Shown piece by piece: positions 47,728 to 55,986 of a DNA stretch of 64,000 bases; within the stretch, counting starts at the first letter, position 1, and the number at the start of each line of letters is the position of its first letter. The notes beneath the pieces are model-generated. The model made no database searches. It saw only the letters and a list, made by a program, of their open reading frames with translations, and was not told the DNA's origin. The stretch is from assembly GCF_012863495.1 (NCBI RefSeq), contig NZ_JAAVJL010000001.1, forward strand, positions 1,302,001 to 1,366,000. The letters run 5' to 3'. The translations under genes were made by a program, and so were the position numbers. The stretch is from Pseudanabaena yagii GIHE-NHR1 (lineage in GTDB: Bacteria; Cyanobacteriota; Cyanobacteriia; Pseudanabaenales; Pseudanabaenaceae).

Positions 47728-49614
47728 ATGAAATCCTCTTGGAGAACTGCACTGCTGTGGTTGCTGCCCATAGCGATAATTGGCTTTTTTGGCTGGCAGA
47801 CATTAGTTGCTCGTCCTGCCCCTAGTCGTCCAACGGTGAATGCAGCAAATACCCGCATCGCCTACGGAAGATTTCTTGAGTATCTTGATGAACATCGAGT
47901 ACGCAAGGTCGATATTTTTGATGGTGGTCGCACGGCGGTAATCGTAGCAAGCGATCCCCAAATTGAGGGCAAAGAGCAACGCGCTAGAGTTGACTTGCCA
48001 CTATATGCCCCAGAGTTGATGGACAAACTCAATGAAGGTGGTGTGGACTTAGCAATTTATCCACCTAGCAACAATGGCGCGATCTGGAGTGTTCTTAGCA
48101 ATTTAGTTTTCCCCGTTGCTTTAATCGCAGGTTTATTTTTCCTATTCCGTCGTTCCAATCAAATGGGCGGTCCCGGACAAGCTATGGACTTTGGTAAGTC
48201 TAAGGCGCGTTTTGCGATGGATGCCAAGACAGGTGTAATGTTTGATGATGTCGCTGGTATCGAAGAAGCTAAGGAAGAACTACAAGAAGTTGTCACTTTC
48301 TTGAAAAAGCCTGAACGCTTTACCGCCGTTGGCGCAAAGATTCCTAAGGGTGTTTTGTTAATTGGACCTCCCGGAACTGGTAAGACCTTGCTTGCCAAGG
48401 CGATCGCTGGTGAAGCTGGCGTACCTTTCTTCTCCGTGTCTGGTTCTGAGTTCGTGGAAATGTTCGTCGGTGTTGGCGCATCCCGTGTCCGTGACTTGTT
48501 CAAGAAGGCGAAAGAAAACGCACCTTGCATCATCTTTATCGATGAAATTGATGCGGTAGGTCGTCAACGTGGCGCTGGTATCGGTGGCGGTAATGACGAA
48601 CGCGAACAAACCCTCAACCAAATCCTCACGGAAATGGATGGTTTTGAAGGTAACTCTGGTGTGATCGTTATTGCCGCAACTAACCGTGCTGATGTCCTTG
48701 ACTCCGCCCTGTTGCGTCCCGGTCGTTTTGATCGCCAAATCAATGTCGATCCACCTGATATCAAGGGTCGTTTGCAAGTATTGAATGTTCATGCTCGCGA
48801 CAAAAAAATTAGCCCTGAAGTTTCCCTAGAAGCGATCGCCCGTCGTACCCCCGGGTTTGCGGGTGCTGACCTTGCGAACTTACTTAATGAAGCCGCAATT
48901 CTCACCGCTCGTCGTCGTAAGGATGCGATGACGATGGCAGAAATTGATGACGCTGTAGATCGCATCATTGCGGGTCTAGAAGGCAAAGCCCTCGTTGATA
49001 GCCGTAATAAGCGTTTGATTGCTTATCACGAAGTTGGTCACGCGATCGTCGGTACTTTGATGAAGGAGCATGATCCTGTGCAGAAAGTGACTCTCATTCC
49101 TAGAGGACAGGCGGCTGGTTTGACATGGTTTACTCCCGATGAAGAACAAACCCTGATCTCTCGTGGTCAAATCCTTGCTCGCATCACGGCTGCCCTCGGT
49201 GGACGTGCTGCGGAAGAAGCTGTATTTGGTTCTGCGGAAGTGACTACTGGCGCAGGTGGTGACTTACAACAGGTCAGTGGCATGGCGCGTCAGATGGTGA
49301 CTCGCTTTGGTATGTCCAATATCGGTCAACTTGCCCTCGAAGGTCAAAGCTCTGAAGTATTCCTCGGACGTAGCATGGGTGGCGGATCCCAATATTCTGA
49401 AGATATTTCAGCAAAGATCGATCAACAAGTTCGTGAAATCGTGCAGAAATGCTATCAAACAGCGCTGCAAATTGTGTATGAAAACCGCACAGCGATCGAT
49501 CGCGTTGTCGATCTTCTCATTGAAGCAGAAACGCTAGATGGCGATGAGTTTCGTCGCATCATCTCTGAGTACACTACCGTTCCTGTAAAAGAACGTTTTG
49601 TTCCTCAGATCTAA
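47728..49614 (+). CDS. ftsH: ATP-dependent zinc metalloprotease FtsH
   Basis: A 628-residue membrane AAA+ protease. Helix 1 (about 6-25, '[19 protein letters not shown]') and helix 2 (about 118-138, '[15 protein letters not shown]') flank a lumenal domain. Walker A '[21 protein letters not shown]', Walker B '[15 protein letters not shown]' and the second region of homology '[21 protein letters not shown]' follow. The zinc site is '[14 protein letters not shown]', with the third ligand near '[14 protein letters not shown]'. It degrades damaged membrane proteins; cyanobacterial FtsH hetero-oligomers turn over photosystem II D1. Which of the several cyanobacterial paralogues it is cannot be decided by eye. 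Confidence 0.96.
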   Translation: MKSSWRTALLWLLPIAIIGFFGWQTLVARPAPSRPTVNAANTRIAYGRFLEYLDEHRVRKVDIFDGGRTAVIVASDPQIEGKEQRARVDLPLYAPELMDKLNEGGVDLAIYPPSNNGAIWSVLSNLVFPVALIAGLFFLFRRSNQMGGPGQAMDFGKSKARFAMDAKTGVMFDDVAGIEEAKEELQEVVTFLKKPERFTAVGAKIPKGVLLIGPPGTGKTLLAKAIAGEAGVPFFSVSGSEFVEMFVGVGASRVRDLFKKAKENAPCIIFIDEIDAVGRQRGAGIGGGNDEREQTLNQILTEMDGFEGNSGVIVIAATNRADVLDSALLRPGRFDRQINVDPPDIKGRLQVLNVHARDKKISPEVSLEAIARRTPGFAGADLANLLNEAAILTARRRKDAMTMAEIDDAVDRIIAGLEGKALVDSRNKRLIAYHEVGHAIVGTLMKEHDPVQKVTLIPRGQAAGLTWFTPDEEQTLISRGQILARITAALGGRAAEEAVFGSAEVTTGAGGDLQQVSGMARQMVTRFGMSNIGQLALEGQSSEVFLGRSMGGGSQYSEDISAKIDQQVREIVQKCYQTALQIVYENRTAIDRVVDLLIEAETLDGDEFRRIISEYTTVPVKERFVPQI

Positions 49615-49663
49615 AATCTAAAGAAACAGCTTAGGTTTAATTGATAAATCAACCCTAAAAATC

Positions 49664-49702
49664 AAAAAAACTGGGAGGTGCAAAGCACCTCCCAGTTTTT
49701 TT
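49664..49702. terminator. Terminator of ftsH
   Basis: Perfect 18-bp arms with an AAA loop and runs of A and T on the two sides, 49 bases after the stop. Confidence 0.85.
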
Positions 49703-49709
49703 GTGCAGA

Positions 49710-49742
49710 AGAGAGTTGCGGCGCTTTGCGCCGCAACTCTCT
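49710..49742. repeat. Second hairpin after ftsH
   Basis: 15-bp perfect arms with a TTT loop (GCGGCGC-TTT-GCGCCGC), 8 bases after the ftsH terminator and 31 before the first fluC gene. Confidence 0.6.
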
Positions 49743-49773
49743 TGACTAGGATAGAAAACGCTATAATGCCAAT

Positions 49774-50157
49774 ATGTCTGACATTATGAATGTTCTTATG
49801 ATTGCATTAGGGGCAGTTGCTGGAGCACTGTCGCGTTTTTACATTACAGAATGGACAAAAGCCAAATTTGGTACGAAATTTCCCTATGCTACCTTCGCCA
49901 TTAACTTAACTGGATGCTTAGCTATAGGATTCTTTTTCACCATTTCTAAAGGAATTACTGGTTATCCTGCGGAATTAGATTTATTAATTAGAATTGGATT
50001 TTTAGGTTCCTATACTACCTTCTCAACCTATGGTTTTGATACACTCACTTTATTGCGGAGTAAACAAATCGTGGCAACAGTTTTCTATTGGTTAGGAAGC
50101 GTGATATTCGGTTTAGGGGCAGTGGTTTTAGGGGCAGCGATCGCTAAGTTTATATAA
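49774..50157 (+). CDS. crcB: Fluoride channel FluC/CrcB, first of a pair
   Basis: A 127-residue four-helix inner-membrane protein of the FluC fluoride exporter family. 'GALSRFYITEW', 'NLTGCLAIGFFF' (conserved Asn and Gly) and 'GFLGSYTTFSTYGFDTLTLL' (the TTFS.. polar track and central Na+ site) are diagnostic. It lies 22 bp before a second fluC and 444 bp before a bestrophin gene, apparently one transcript. Paired fluC genes in other bacteria make antiparallel heterodimers. No fluoride riboswitch was seen upstream. Confidence 0.92.
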   Translation: MSDIMNVLMIALGAVAGALSRFYITEWTKAKFGTKFPYATFAINLTGCLAIGFFFTISKGITGYPAELDLLIRIGFLGSYTTFSTYGFDTLTLLRSKQIVATVFYWLGSVIFGLGAVVLGAAIAKFI

Positions 50158-50179
50158 AATAAATTGAGGTACAAGGTTA

Positions 50180-50587
50180 ATGGATTGGTTGAAGGGACGT
50201 TATGCCATAGCGATCGCGATCGGTGCAGTATTTGGAGCCTTGAGTCGTTTTTATGGAACGGAATTGGCTAAGGTAATATGGGGTAAGGATTTTGGATTTT
50301 ACGGGACTTTCTTGATCAATGTAACGGGTTGTTTGCTCATTGCCTATATTCTGACATTAGCAACTGAGCATATTCGCAACATCTCACCAGAATTACGCCT
50401 CATGACAACCACTGGCTTCTGTGGCGCATATACTACTTTCTCATCCTATGGATTAGAAGCTAGAGGTTTTCTCGAACAGAGGAATATCACAATGTTATTA
50501 ATTTATTTAGGTGGTAGTGCGATCGTTAGTATGATTGCTATCCAAGCTGGTGTTTTATTAGCAAGGGCAAGTGCCAAAAACTTTTAG
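50180..50587 (+). CDS. crcB: Fluoride channel FluC/CrcB, second of a pair
   Basis: A 135-residue paralogue of the preceding gene: 'GALSRFYGTELAKVIWG', 'NVTGCLLIAYIL' and 'GFCGAYTTFSSYGLEARGFL'. Four membrane helices are visible. The two copies have diverged considerably but retain the same functional residues, as expected of subunits with opposite membrane orientation. Follows by 22 bp and precedes the bestrophin gene by 14 bp. Confidence 0.92.
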   Translation: MDWLKGRYAIAIAIGAVFGALSRFYGTELAKVIWGKDFGFYGTFLINVTGCLLIAYILTLATEHIRNISPELRLMTTTGFCGAYTTFSSYGLEARGFLEQRNITMLLIYLGGSAIVSMIAIQAGVLLARASAKNF

Positions 50588-50601
50588 AGATATGGAAGTG
50601 C

Positions 50602-51492
50602 ATGAAAAAAGATAGTTGGTTTCACATTGCACTACGATGGAGAGGCTCAGTTGTTCCAGAAGTATTGCCCCGCTCTCTATTATGTGGATTGTTTGGCGGT
50701 CTAATTTACATTCTCCATCTATTTAAGATTCAAGTTTCCCTTCCGATTTTAGGTAGCATCATTCCGAATATTGTGTTGGGCTTATTGTTAGTATTCCGTA
50801 CTAATACAGCCTATGAAAGATTTTGGGAAGGTCGTAAAGCATGGGGACTGTTGGTAAATACGGTACGGAATCTAACCCGACAAATATTAGTCGCAATTTC
50901 AGAACAGGAACCTCACGATCGCCAAGCCAAAATCACCGCAGTTAAGCTATTGCCAGCCTTTGCGATCGCCTTAAAACTACATTTGCGATCGGAGGCAATT
51001 AATGCAGAGCTAGCAGCTAATCTCTCTGCTGCCCAATTTGATCGTCTAAAAACGATGAATCATCCACCACTCGAAATTGCCTTTTGGATTAGTAGCTATT
51101 TGCAAGAACAAACTCATCAGGGCAAACTCGATCGCTATCAGCTAGGCGATATGATTAACCTATTGCATCAAATGACTGATGTTGTGGGCATTTGTGAGCG
51201 CATTCTCAGAACCCCAATGCCCCTAGCCTATTCTATCCACCTTAAGCAGTTACTCATGATTTATTGTCTGTCACTACCATTTCAAATGGTTAATCAACTG
51301 GAATGGATGACAGCCCCAATTGTTGCTTTGATTAGTTTTACGCTCTTAGGTATTGAAGAGATTGGCATTCAAATAGAAGATCCCTTTGGACATGATGCTA
51401 ATGATTTGCCCTTGGACAATATCTGCAATACGATGATCCGTAATATCGAAGATTTGATCCTTGTTAGTGATACTCAGGCAAATAAGAATTAA
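50602..51492 (+). CDS. Bestrophin-like anion channel
   Basis: A 296-residue membrane protein of the bestrophin/UPF0187 family. 'SIIPNIVLGLLLVFRTNTAYERFWEGRKAWGLLVN' is the signature stretch, and 'HPPLEIAFWISSYLQ' and 'PLAYSIHLKQLLMIYCLSLPF' follow it. The acidic end 'EEIGIQIEDPFGHDANDLPLDNICNTM' is highly typical. Bacterial and chloroplast bestrophins conduct anions such as chloride or bicarbonate. Its place directly after two fluoride channels (14 bp) suggests a small anion-homeostasis operon. A 27-bp-arm terminator overlaps its end. Confidence 0.9.
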   Translation: MKKDSWFHIALRWRGSVVPEVLPRSLLCGLFGGLIYILHLFKIQVSLPILGSIIPNIVLGLLLVFRTNTAYERFWEGRKAWGLLVNTVRNLTRQILVAISEQEPHDRQAKITAVKLLPAFAIALKLHLRSEAINAELAANLSAAQFDRLKTMNHPPLEIAFWISSYLQEQTHQGKLDRYQLGDMINLLHQMTDVVGICERILRTPMPLAYSIHLKQLLMIYCLSLPFQMVNQLEWMTAPIVALISFTLLGIEEIGIQIEDPFGHDANDLPLDNICNTMIRNIEDLILVSDTQANKN

Positions 51493-51534
51493 AAAAGGAT
51501 TCACTCAGTGAATCCTTTTTTAATTCTTATTTGC
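51478..51534. terminator. Bidirectional terminator bestrophin/crtB
   Basis: Perfect 27-bp arms with a TCA loop between convergent genes; it includes the last codons of the bestrophin gene and abuts the crtB stop (51535). Confidence 0.85.
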
Positions 51535-52422
51535 TTAAGATGTCTGAGCTTTGAGCCATGCCCAAGGTAAAGCCAACACTTTGCCAGAGTTTGGGACAAA
51601 AGCACGCTGCTTAAAGACTTCGTAGTGATTTTTTTCGATCGCTTTTAAAATATTGCGATACAAAATTAAGGACGACCATACTGGCCATCGAGCATCGCGA
51701 CAGAGTGCCGAAATACCATCCTCAGCATGTTGATAAAATTCACGCGCTCTTTGGATTTGGAAACGCATTAACTCGACCCACCGATCATCGACGACACCAT
51801 TTAATAAATCTTTTTCGGTATAGTCGAAATAGTGCAAATCCTCAAGGGGTAAATAAATGCGTCCTCTCTGAGCATCTTCACCAATATCTCGCAAAATATT
51901 AGTTAACTGCATGGCAATACCTAAAGCGATCGCCGCCTCAGTCGCCGTCGCAATTACCGAGGGATCTTTGGTCTCAAAGCCCATGATTGCAGCAGACATC
52001 AAGCCCACTGTACCTGCGACACGATAGCAGTACAAATGCAGATCGTCGAAGGTTTGGTAGCGATCATATTTCAGATCCATCCGCATTCCAGAGATCATGT
52101 CTTTGAAGGGCTGGATGGGCATGGGGTACTGCTTGACAGTGTCCGCTAAAGCGATATCCGATGCATGGATCGGATCACCACGAAATGTCGCCTCCAACTG
52201 TTTCTCCCAGTTAAAGAGCGTTTCCGCATCGGTGGTTTCTGCTTGCATACCATCTACAAGCTCGTCGGTACGGCGACACCAAGCATATATAGCCCAAACT
52301 GCTCGCCGTTTTGCTTCGGACATCAGCATTGTGCCAAGATAAAAGGTCTTGGCGTACTTTGCCGTGATGCAACGACAAATCTCGTAGGCTTCCTCCAGAC
52401 TGACTGGCTGACGCATTCCCAT
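51535..52422 (-). CDS. crtB: Phytoene synthase
   Basis: A 295-residue prenyltransferase that joins two geranylgeranyl diphosphates to phytoene, the entry to carotenoids. The two Asp-rich Mg sites are 'RRTDELVDG' and 'LRDIGEDAQRGR', with 'AKTFYLGTMLMSEAKRRAVWAIYAWCRRTDE' around the first. An open frame extends to 52479, overlapping crtP by 53 bp, but the ATG at 52422, 5 bp after the crtP stop, gives the normal N-terminus ('MGMRQPVSLEEAYEI'). Its placement directly after crtP matches the classic cyanobacterial crtP-crtB operon. Confidence 0.95.
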   Translation of the reverse strand: MGMRQPVSLEEAYEICRCITAKYAKTFYLGTMLMSEAKRRAVWAIYAWCRRTDELVDGMQAETTDAETLFNWEKQLEATFRGDPIHASDIALADTVKQYPMPIQPFKDMISGMRMDLKYDRYQTFDDLHLYCYRVAGTVGLMSAAIMGFETKDPSVIATATEAAIALGIAMQLTNILRDIGEDAQRGRIYLPLEDLHYFDYTEKDLLNGVVDDRWVELMRFQIQRAREFYQHAEDGISALCRDARWPVWSSLILYRNILKAIEKNHYEVFKQRAFVPNSGKVLALPWAWLKAQTS

Positions 52423-52426
52423 CGGC

Positions 52427-53890
52427 TTAGGCACTGACGACAGATGGATTTGACTGGTTTTGGTTAGAGGTTCGACCAAGGACTTTACTTCCAGAAGATT
52501 GACTTGCTTTTTGATTTGAGCTTTGACTTGCTTTATGGATTTCCTGTGCTGTTAGCTTACCAGAAAGTACCGCCCCTTCCATACTCCCAAAAAAGGGCTG
52601 TGCTGTATAGCTACCTGACAAAAAGAAATTAGCGATCGGTGTGGCTTGACTAGGACGGAATTGCTCGCGTCCGGGGGTTGCTGTATAAATCGATCGCGGA
52701 GTCTTGACAACATGGGACTTTAAGACTTTGGCGGGACTGGGGAGATGCTGCGGAAATAGTTTGGCAAGCTCGTTTAGGGTTGCTTCGACGATTTCACTAT
52801 TGGGGCGATCAATCCAATCGGCAGCAGGGGCAAATACTAGCTCTAGCATCGATTTGTCAGGGTCGGCATATTCCTTGCAGGAGTTACTCATGTCGGAGTA
52901 AACACTTAGCAGGGGCGATCGCGAAAATAGGGTGTGATCAATATCGGTAAGCTTGCGATCGAACCAGATCTGCACGCTGATTACGGGTACGCCTTCAAGA
53001 TTGTCTAGCTGTTTAAAATAGGGCAAGCCTTGCCAAGGATCAGGAATATAGTTCTTAAATGCGTCTACTGACATTGCGGAAACGTAAGCATCGGCAAGGA
53101 TTTCGCGACTGGGTGAACCATCTGTGCCTTGGACGATTAATTTTTCTACATTACCTTCGGCATCAGTGACGATTTCCTTGAGAGCTACGCCTGTATGAAC
53201 TTCGCCGCCTTTTGCCACGACATAATCAACGATGGGCTGGCAGAGACGTTCAGGGGGTGCGCCATCGAGATAGGCAATTTTCGAGCCGTCCTTTTGTTGC
53301 AAAAACTTGTTGAGAGCGCGGAGGGGAATCGTTGCCGAAATCACATCGGGATCGATAAATTTGAGGGATTTGCAAACGGCAATAAAAATATCAGTAGTAA
53401 TGTCCTTACCGATGCCGCGCATTTCTAGCCATTCCTCAAAGGTATATTTGTCCATCGAGACAACGTAGTCATCGCCACGAATAATTGCAGGAATTAGCCC
53501 GATCGCAAACCTTATTTTCTGCTCCCAAGTGAGCATATCGTTGTTGCGAAGAATCGAGACAATGATATTAAAGGGTGAGGGGATGTCGGGTACATCAAAC
53601 CATGACAGTACCCCCGGCTTTTCAGGTTGATTAAAAATTAAAGCATGGCGTTTCCATTGCAGGCGATCGAGGATATTTAGCTCACCCATCAGTTGCAACA
53701 TATTGGGATAAGCCCCAAAAAAGTTATGTAGCCCCGTTTCGATCCAGTCGCCATCGGCATCCTTCCATGCTGCTACTAAGCCGCCAAGAACGTTACTGCG
53801 CTCTAGCAAAATCGGCTGATGTCCTAAATCCACCAAATACTTGGCACAGGATAATCCTGCTAACCCTCCTCCAGCGATCGCCACGCGCAT
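52427..53890 (-). CDS. crtP: 15-cis-phytoene desaturase
   Basis: A 487-residue plant/cyanobacterial-type flavoprotein (PDS) that converts phytoene to zeta-carotene using plastoquinone. The FAD motif '[19 protein letters not shown]' is at the N-terminus. '[27 protein letters not shown]' and '[38 protein letters not shown]' are diagnostic. After the catalytic domain there is an unusual Ser/Gln/Asn-rich tail of about 30 residues ('[16 protein letters not shown]' onwards) not seen in typical PDS. First gene of the crtP-crtB operon; the stop lies 5 bp before crtB. Confidence 0.96.
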   Translation of the reverse strand: MRVAIAGGGLAGLSCAKYLVDLGHQPILLERSNVLGGLVAAWKDADGDWIETGLHNFFGAYPNMLQLMGELNILDRLQWKRHALIFNQPEKPGVLSWFDVPDIPSPFNIIVSILRNNDMLTWEQKIRFAIGLIPAIIRGDDYVVSMDKYTFEEWLEMRGIGKDITTDIFIAVCKSLKFIDPDVISATIPLRALNKFLQQKDGSKIAYLDGAPPERLCQPIVDYVVAKGGEVHTGVALKEIVTDAEGNVEKLIVQGTDGSPSREILADAYVSAMSVDAFKNYIPDPWQGLPYFKQLDNLEGVPVISVQIWFDRKLTDIDHTLFSRSPLLSVYSDMSNSCKEYADPDKSMLELVFAPAADWIDRPNSEIVEATLNELAKLFPQHLPSPAKVLKSHVVKTPRSIYTATPGREQFRPSQATPIANFFLSGSYTAQPFFGSMEGAVLSGKLTAQEIHKASQSSNQKASQSSGSKVLGRTSNQNQSNPSVVSA

Positions 53891-53996
53891 ATTGCTCTAG
53901 TACCTGTACGTTTAATTTTTTTGATTACTTAAATCCATCTTACTTTGCAAAGCTTAATAATTTACTAATTTTTTGTCTAAACTGGGGCAAATCTAA

Positions 53997-54035
53997 AGAG
54001 AGGAATAGTAGTGCTTCGCACTACTATTCCTCTCT
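53997..54035. repeat. Intergenic hairpin 53997-54035
   Basis: Perfect 18-bp arms with a TTC loop, between the divergent crtP and Uma2 genes, so not a normal terminator. A weaker inverted repeat, CCGTTGTGCCGCAACGG, follows at about 54064. Confidence 0.6.
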
Positions 54036-54138
54036 AAGCAAAACTTTTATAGCTACTCCCTTCCCGTTGTGCCGCAACGGCTAATCCTTCACTGGCAAGG
54101 GAGTATGATGTTTAGTAATCTCATGTGGAGATACAACT

Positions 54139-54894
54139 ATGGTCATTATTTCTGGTCAGCGTTTGCCAACTGCCGAAGAACTGCCTCACAGTGACGATAC
54201 CCCCGTGGATAACGAGCTTCAAAATCATATTCCCAATCTTTTATTAAATATTCTGCTCAGTATTTGGGGCGATCGCCAAGATTGGTTCTTCGGTGTGGAT
54301 ATGGCGGTGTATTACGACCCCAATAAACCGCAGATTGTCCCTGACGGCTTTTTGGCAATGGGTGTACCTCGAAATACAGGCGATCGCGGTCGTCTGAGTT
54401 ATTTAGTATGGCAAGAACAATATGTCTTACCAAAATTGGTACTAGAAGTTGTCTCTGAAAAATACAATGGCGAATATGAGAAAAAGCTAGAGGACTATCA
54501 AAGTATTGGGGTGCTTTACTATGTGATTTACAATCCCTTAGCGGGAAAGCAATCAAGATATAAGCAACGCCAACCTTTAGAGGTTTATCAACTGGTCAAT
54601 CAAAAATATCAGCTATTAACAGGTAATCCTGTATGGCTGCCTGAGATTGGTTTGGCGATCGGTTATGAACACGCTGATCATGCCAACTGGGAACGGGAAT
54701 GGTTATTTTGGTATGACGAAACAGGACAAAGATATTTAACTGATCGCGAGAAGATCGCGGCAGCGGAATCAACAATTTTGGCAATGTGGGAAGCAAATGA
54801 GCAGGAACGCCAAGCTAATGAGCAAGAGCGTCAAGCTAAGGAAAAGTTAGAAAATTATCTCAGGTCAATGGGGATTAACCCTGACGACATCTGA
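54139..54894 (+). CDS. Uma2 family (DUF820) restriction-endonuclease-like protein
   Basis: A 251-residue member of a large cyanobacterial family with a PD-(D/E)XK nuclease-like fold. 'GVDMAVYYDPNKPQIVPDGFLAMG' supplies the Asp, and 'LPKLVLEVVSEKYNGEYEKKLEDYQSIGVLYYVIYNP' contains the E-V-V-S..K-x-x-x-Y pattern typical of Uma2. The C-terminus is a Glu/Gln-rich coil with a short tandem repeat 'NEQERQA' twice. Despite the fold, the biological role of the family is unknown. GGAG precedes the ATG. Confidence 0.85.
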   Translation: MVIISGQRLPTAEELPHSDDTPVDNELQNHIPNLLLNILLSIWGDRQDWFFGVDMAVYYDPNKPQIVPDGFLAMGVPRNTGDRGRLSYLVWQEQYVLPKLVLEVVSEKYNGEYEKKLEDYQSIGVLYYVIYNPLAGKQSRYKQRQPLEVYQLVNQKYQLLTGNPVWLPEIGLAIGYEHADHANWEREWLFWYDETGQRYLTDREKIAAAESTILAMWEANEQERQANEQERQAKEKLENYLRSMGINPDDI

Positions 54895-54924
54895 TGATAG
54901 AGCTGCTTCGCACCTCTATCATCA
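54892..54924. terminator. Terminator of the Uma2 gene
   Basis: 11-bp perfect arms TGATGATAGAG with an 11-base loop that itself can pair (TGC-TTC-GCA); overlaps the stop codon. Confidence 0.65.
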
Positions 54925-55003
54925 ACGGCATATATATTGAGGGTGCAAACCACTGTAAACTACAGAAATTAGATTTACAGTCTTTTAGTCATTTTTAGCC
55001 ATT

Positions 55004-55918
55004 ATGGTAAAAAGTCTCGTTGATTCCCCTGAGCTATCTCCCAAGACATCTCGCAAGCTATGGATGGCGGCGATTAAATTACCAATGTATAGCGTAGCGA
55101 TCGTGCCGATCGCCACGGGTACAGCGATCGCCTATCGCGATACTGGGGCAATTAACTGGAGTATTTTTTTGACCTTTTTGGTTTCCGCCATTTTGATTTT
55201 GGTCTGGGAAAATCTCTGTAATGACGTATTTGACGCGGAGACGGGGATTGATGTCAATAAGGCGCATTCGGTGGTCAATCTCACGGGCAAGAAAAATGTA
55301 ATTTTTGCGATCGCCAATATTTGCTTACTTGCGGGAATTAGTGGCGTATTGGCGATTTCATGGCTACAGCAGGATTTATTTGTGGTCAGCGCGATCGCCA
55401 TTTGTTGTTTTCTGGGCTATATCTACCAAGGCCCCCCCTTTCGCTTGGGCTACCAAGGCTTAGGCGAAATTTTATGCTTTTTTGCCTTTGGGCCTTTGGG
55501 TGTTTCGGCAGCCTATTACAGTCAAGCTAAGTCTTGGTCAGTTGGTTCCCTTGCTGCTGCGATCATTGTCGGGATTATCACCAGTTTGATTTTGTTCTGC
55601 TCCCATTTCAATCAAGTTGCCGATGATCTAGCGGCAGGCAAAAAATCTCCTGTGGTAAGACTAGGAACGAAGCGATCGGCTCAGCTTTTACCTTGGCTCT
55701 GTGGGGTGATTTATGCAATTACGATCGCGGCGATCATTTGCAACTTTTTCCCCATCTGGACAGCGATCGTGTTAGTCAGCTTACCGATCGCTTGGAATTT
55801 ATGTACCTTCATTGGCGAGAATCATGATCAAGCCGATCTATTACTAAATTGTCGATTTATCGCAGTGGCTTTACATTTTGTCGTTGGCTCAGGGCTGAGT
55901 ATTAGCTTAATTTTTTAG
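55004..55918 (+). CDS. menA: 2-carboxy-1,4-naphthoquinone phytyltransferase
   Basis: A 304-residue UbiA-family membrane prenyltransferase with about eight helices that attaches the phytyl chain in phylloquinone (photosystem I quinone) synthesis. The first Asp motif is 'WENLCNDVFDAETGID' (N-D-x-x-D), the second 'FNQVADDLAAGKKSPVVRLG'. 'CCFLGYIYQGPPFRLGYQGLGEILCFFAFGPLGV' is the MenA hallmark. The plant/cyanobacterial form uses phytyl diphosphate. Single gene with a shared terminator against the P-type ATPase. Confidence 0.94.
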   Translation: MVKSLVDSPELSPKTSRKLWMAAIKLPMYSVAIVPIATGTAIAYRDTGAINWSIFLTFLVSAILILVWENLCNDVFDAETGIDVNKAHSVVNLTGKKNVIFAIANICLLAGISGVLAISWLQQDLFVVSAIAICCFLGYIYQGPPFRLGYQGLGEILCFFAFGPLGVSAAYYSQAKSWSVGSLAAAIIVGIITSLILFCSHFNQVADDLAAGKKSPVVRLGTKRSAQLLPWLCGVIYAITIAAIICNFFPIWTAIVLVSLPIAWNLCTFIGENHDQADLLLNCRFIAVALHFVVGSGLSISLIF

Positions 55919-55951
55919 CAAAAGCGGTACGTTGTAACGCACTAGAAAATT

Positions 55952-55984
55952 AAAGATAGGCGGCGCGAAGCGTCGCCTATCTTT
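55952..55984. terminator. Bidirectional terminator menA/P-type ATPase
   Basis: 15-bp arms (one G-T pair) with a GAA loop between convergent stops at 55918 and 55987. Confidence 0.8.
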
Positions 55985-55986
55985 GT

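Noticed and set aside
49743-49773. Fluoride riboswitch upstream of the fluC pair
   Set aside because: No GGNGAUGG-type pseudoknot motif seen between the hairpin and the start codon; the gap is too short.
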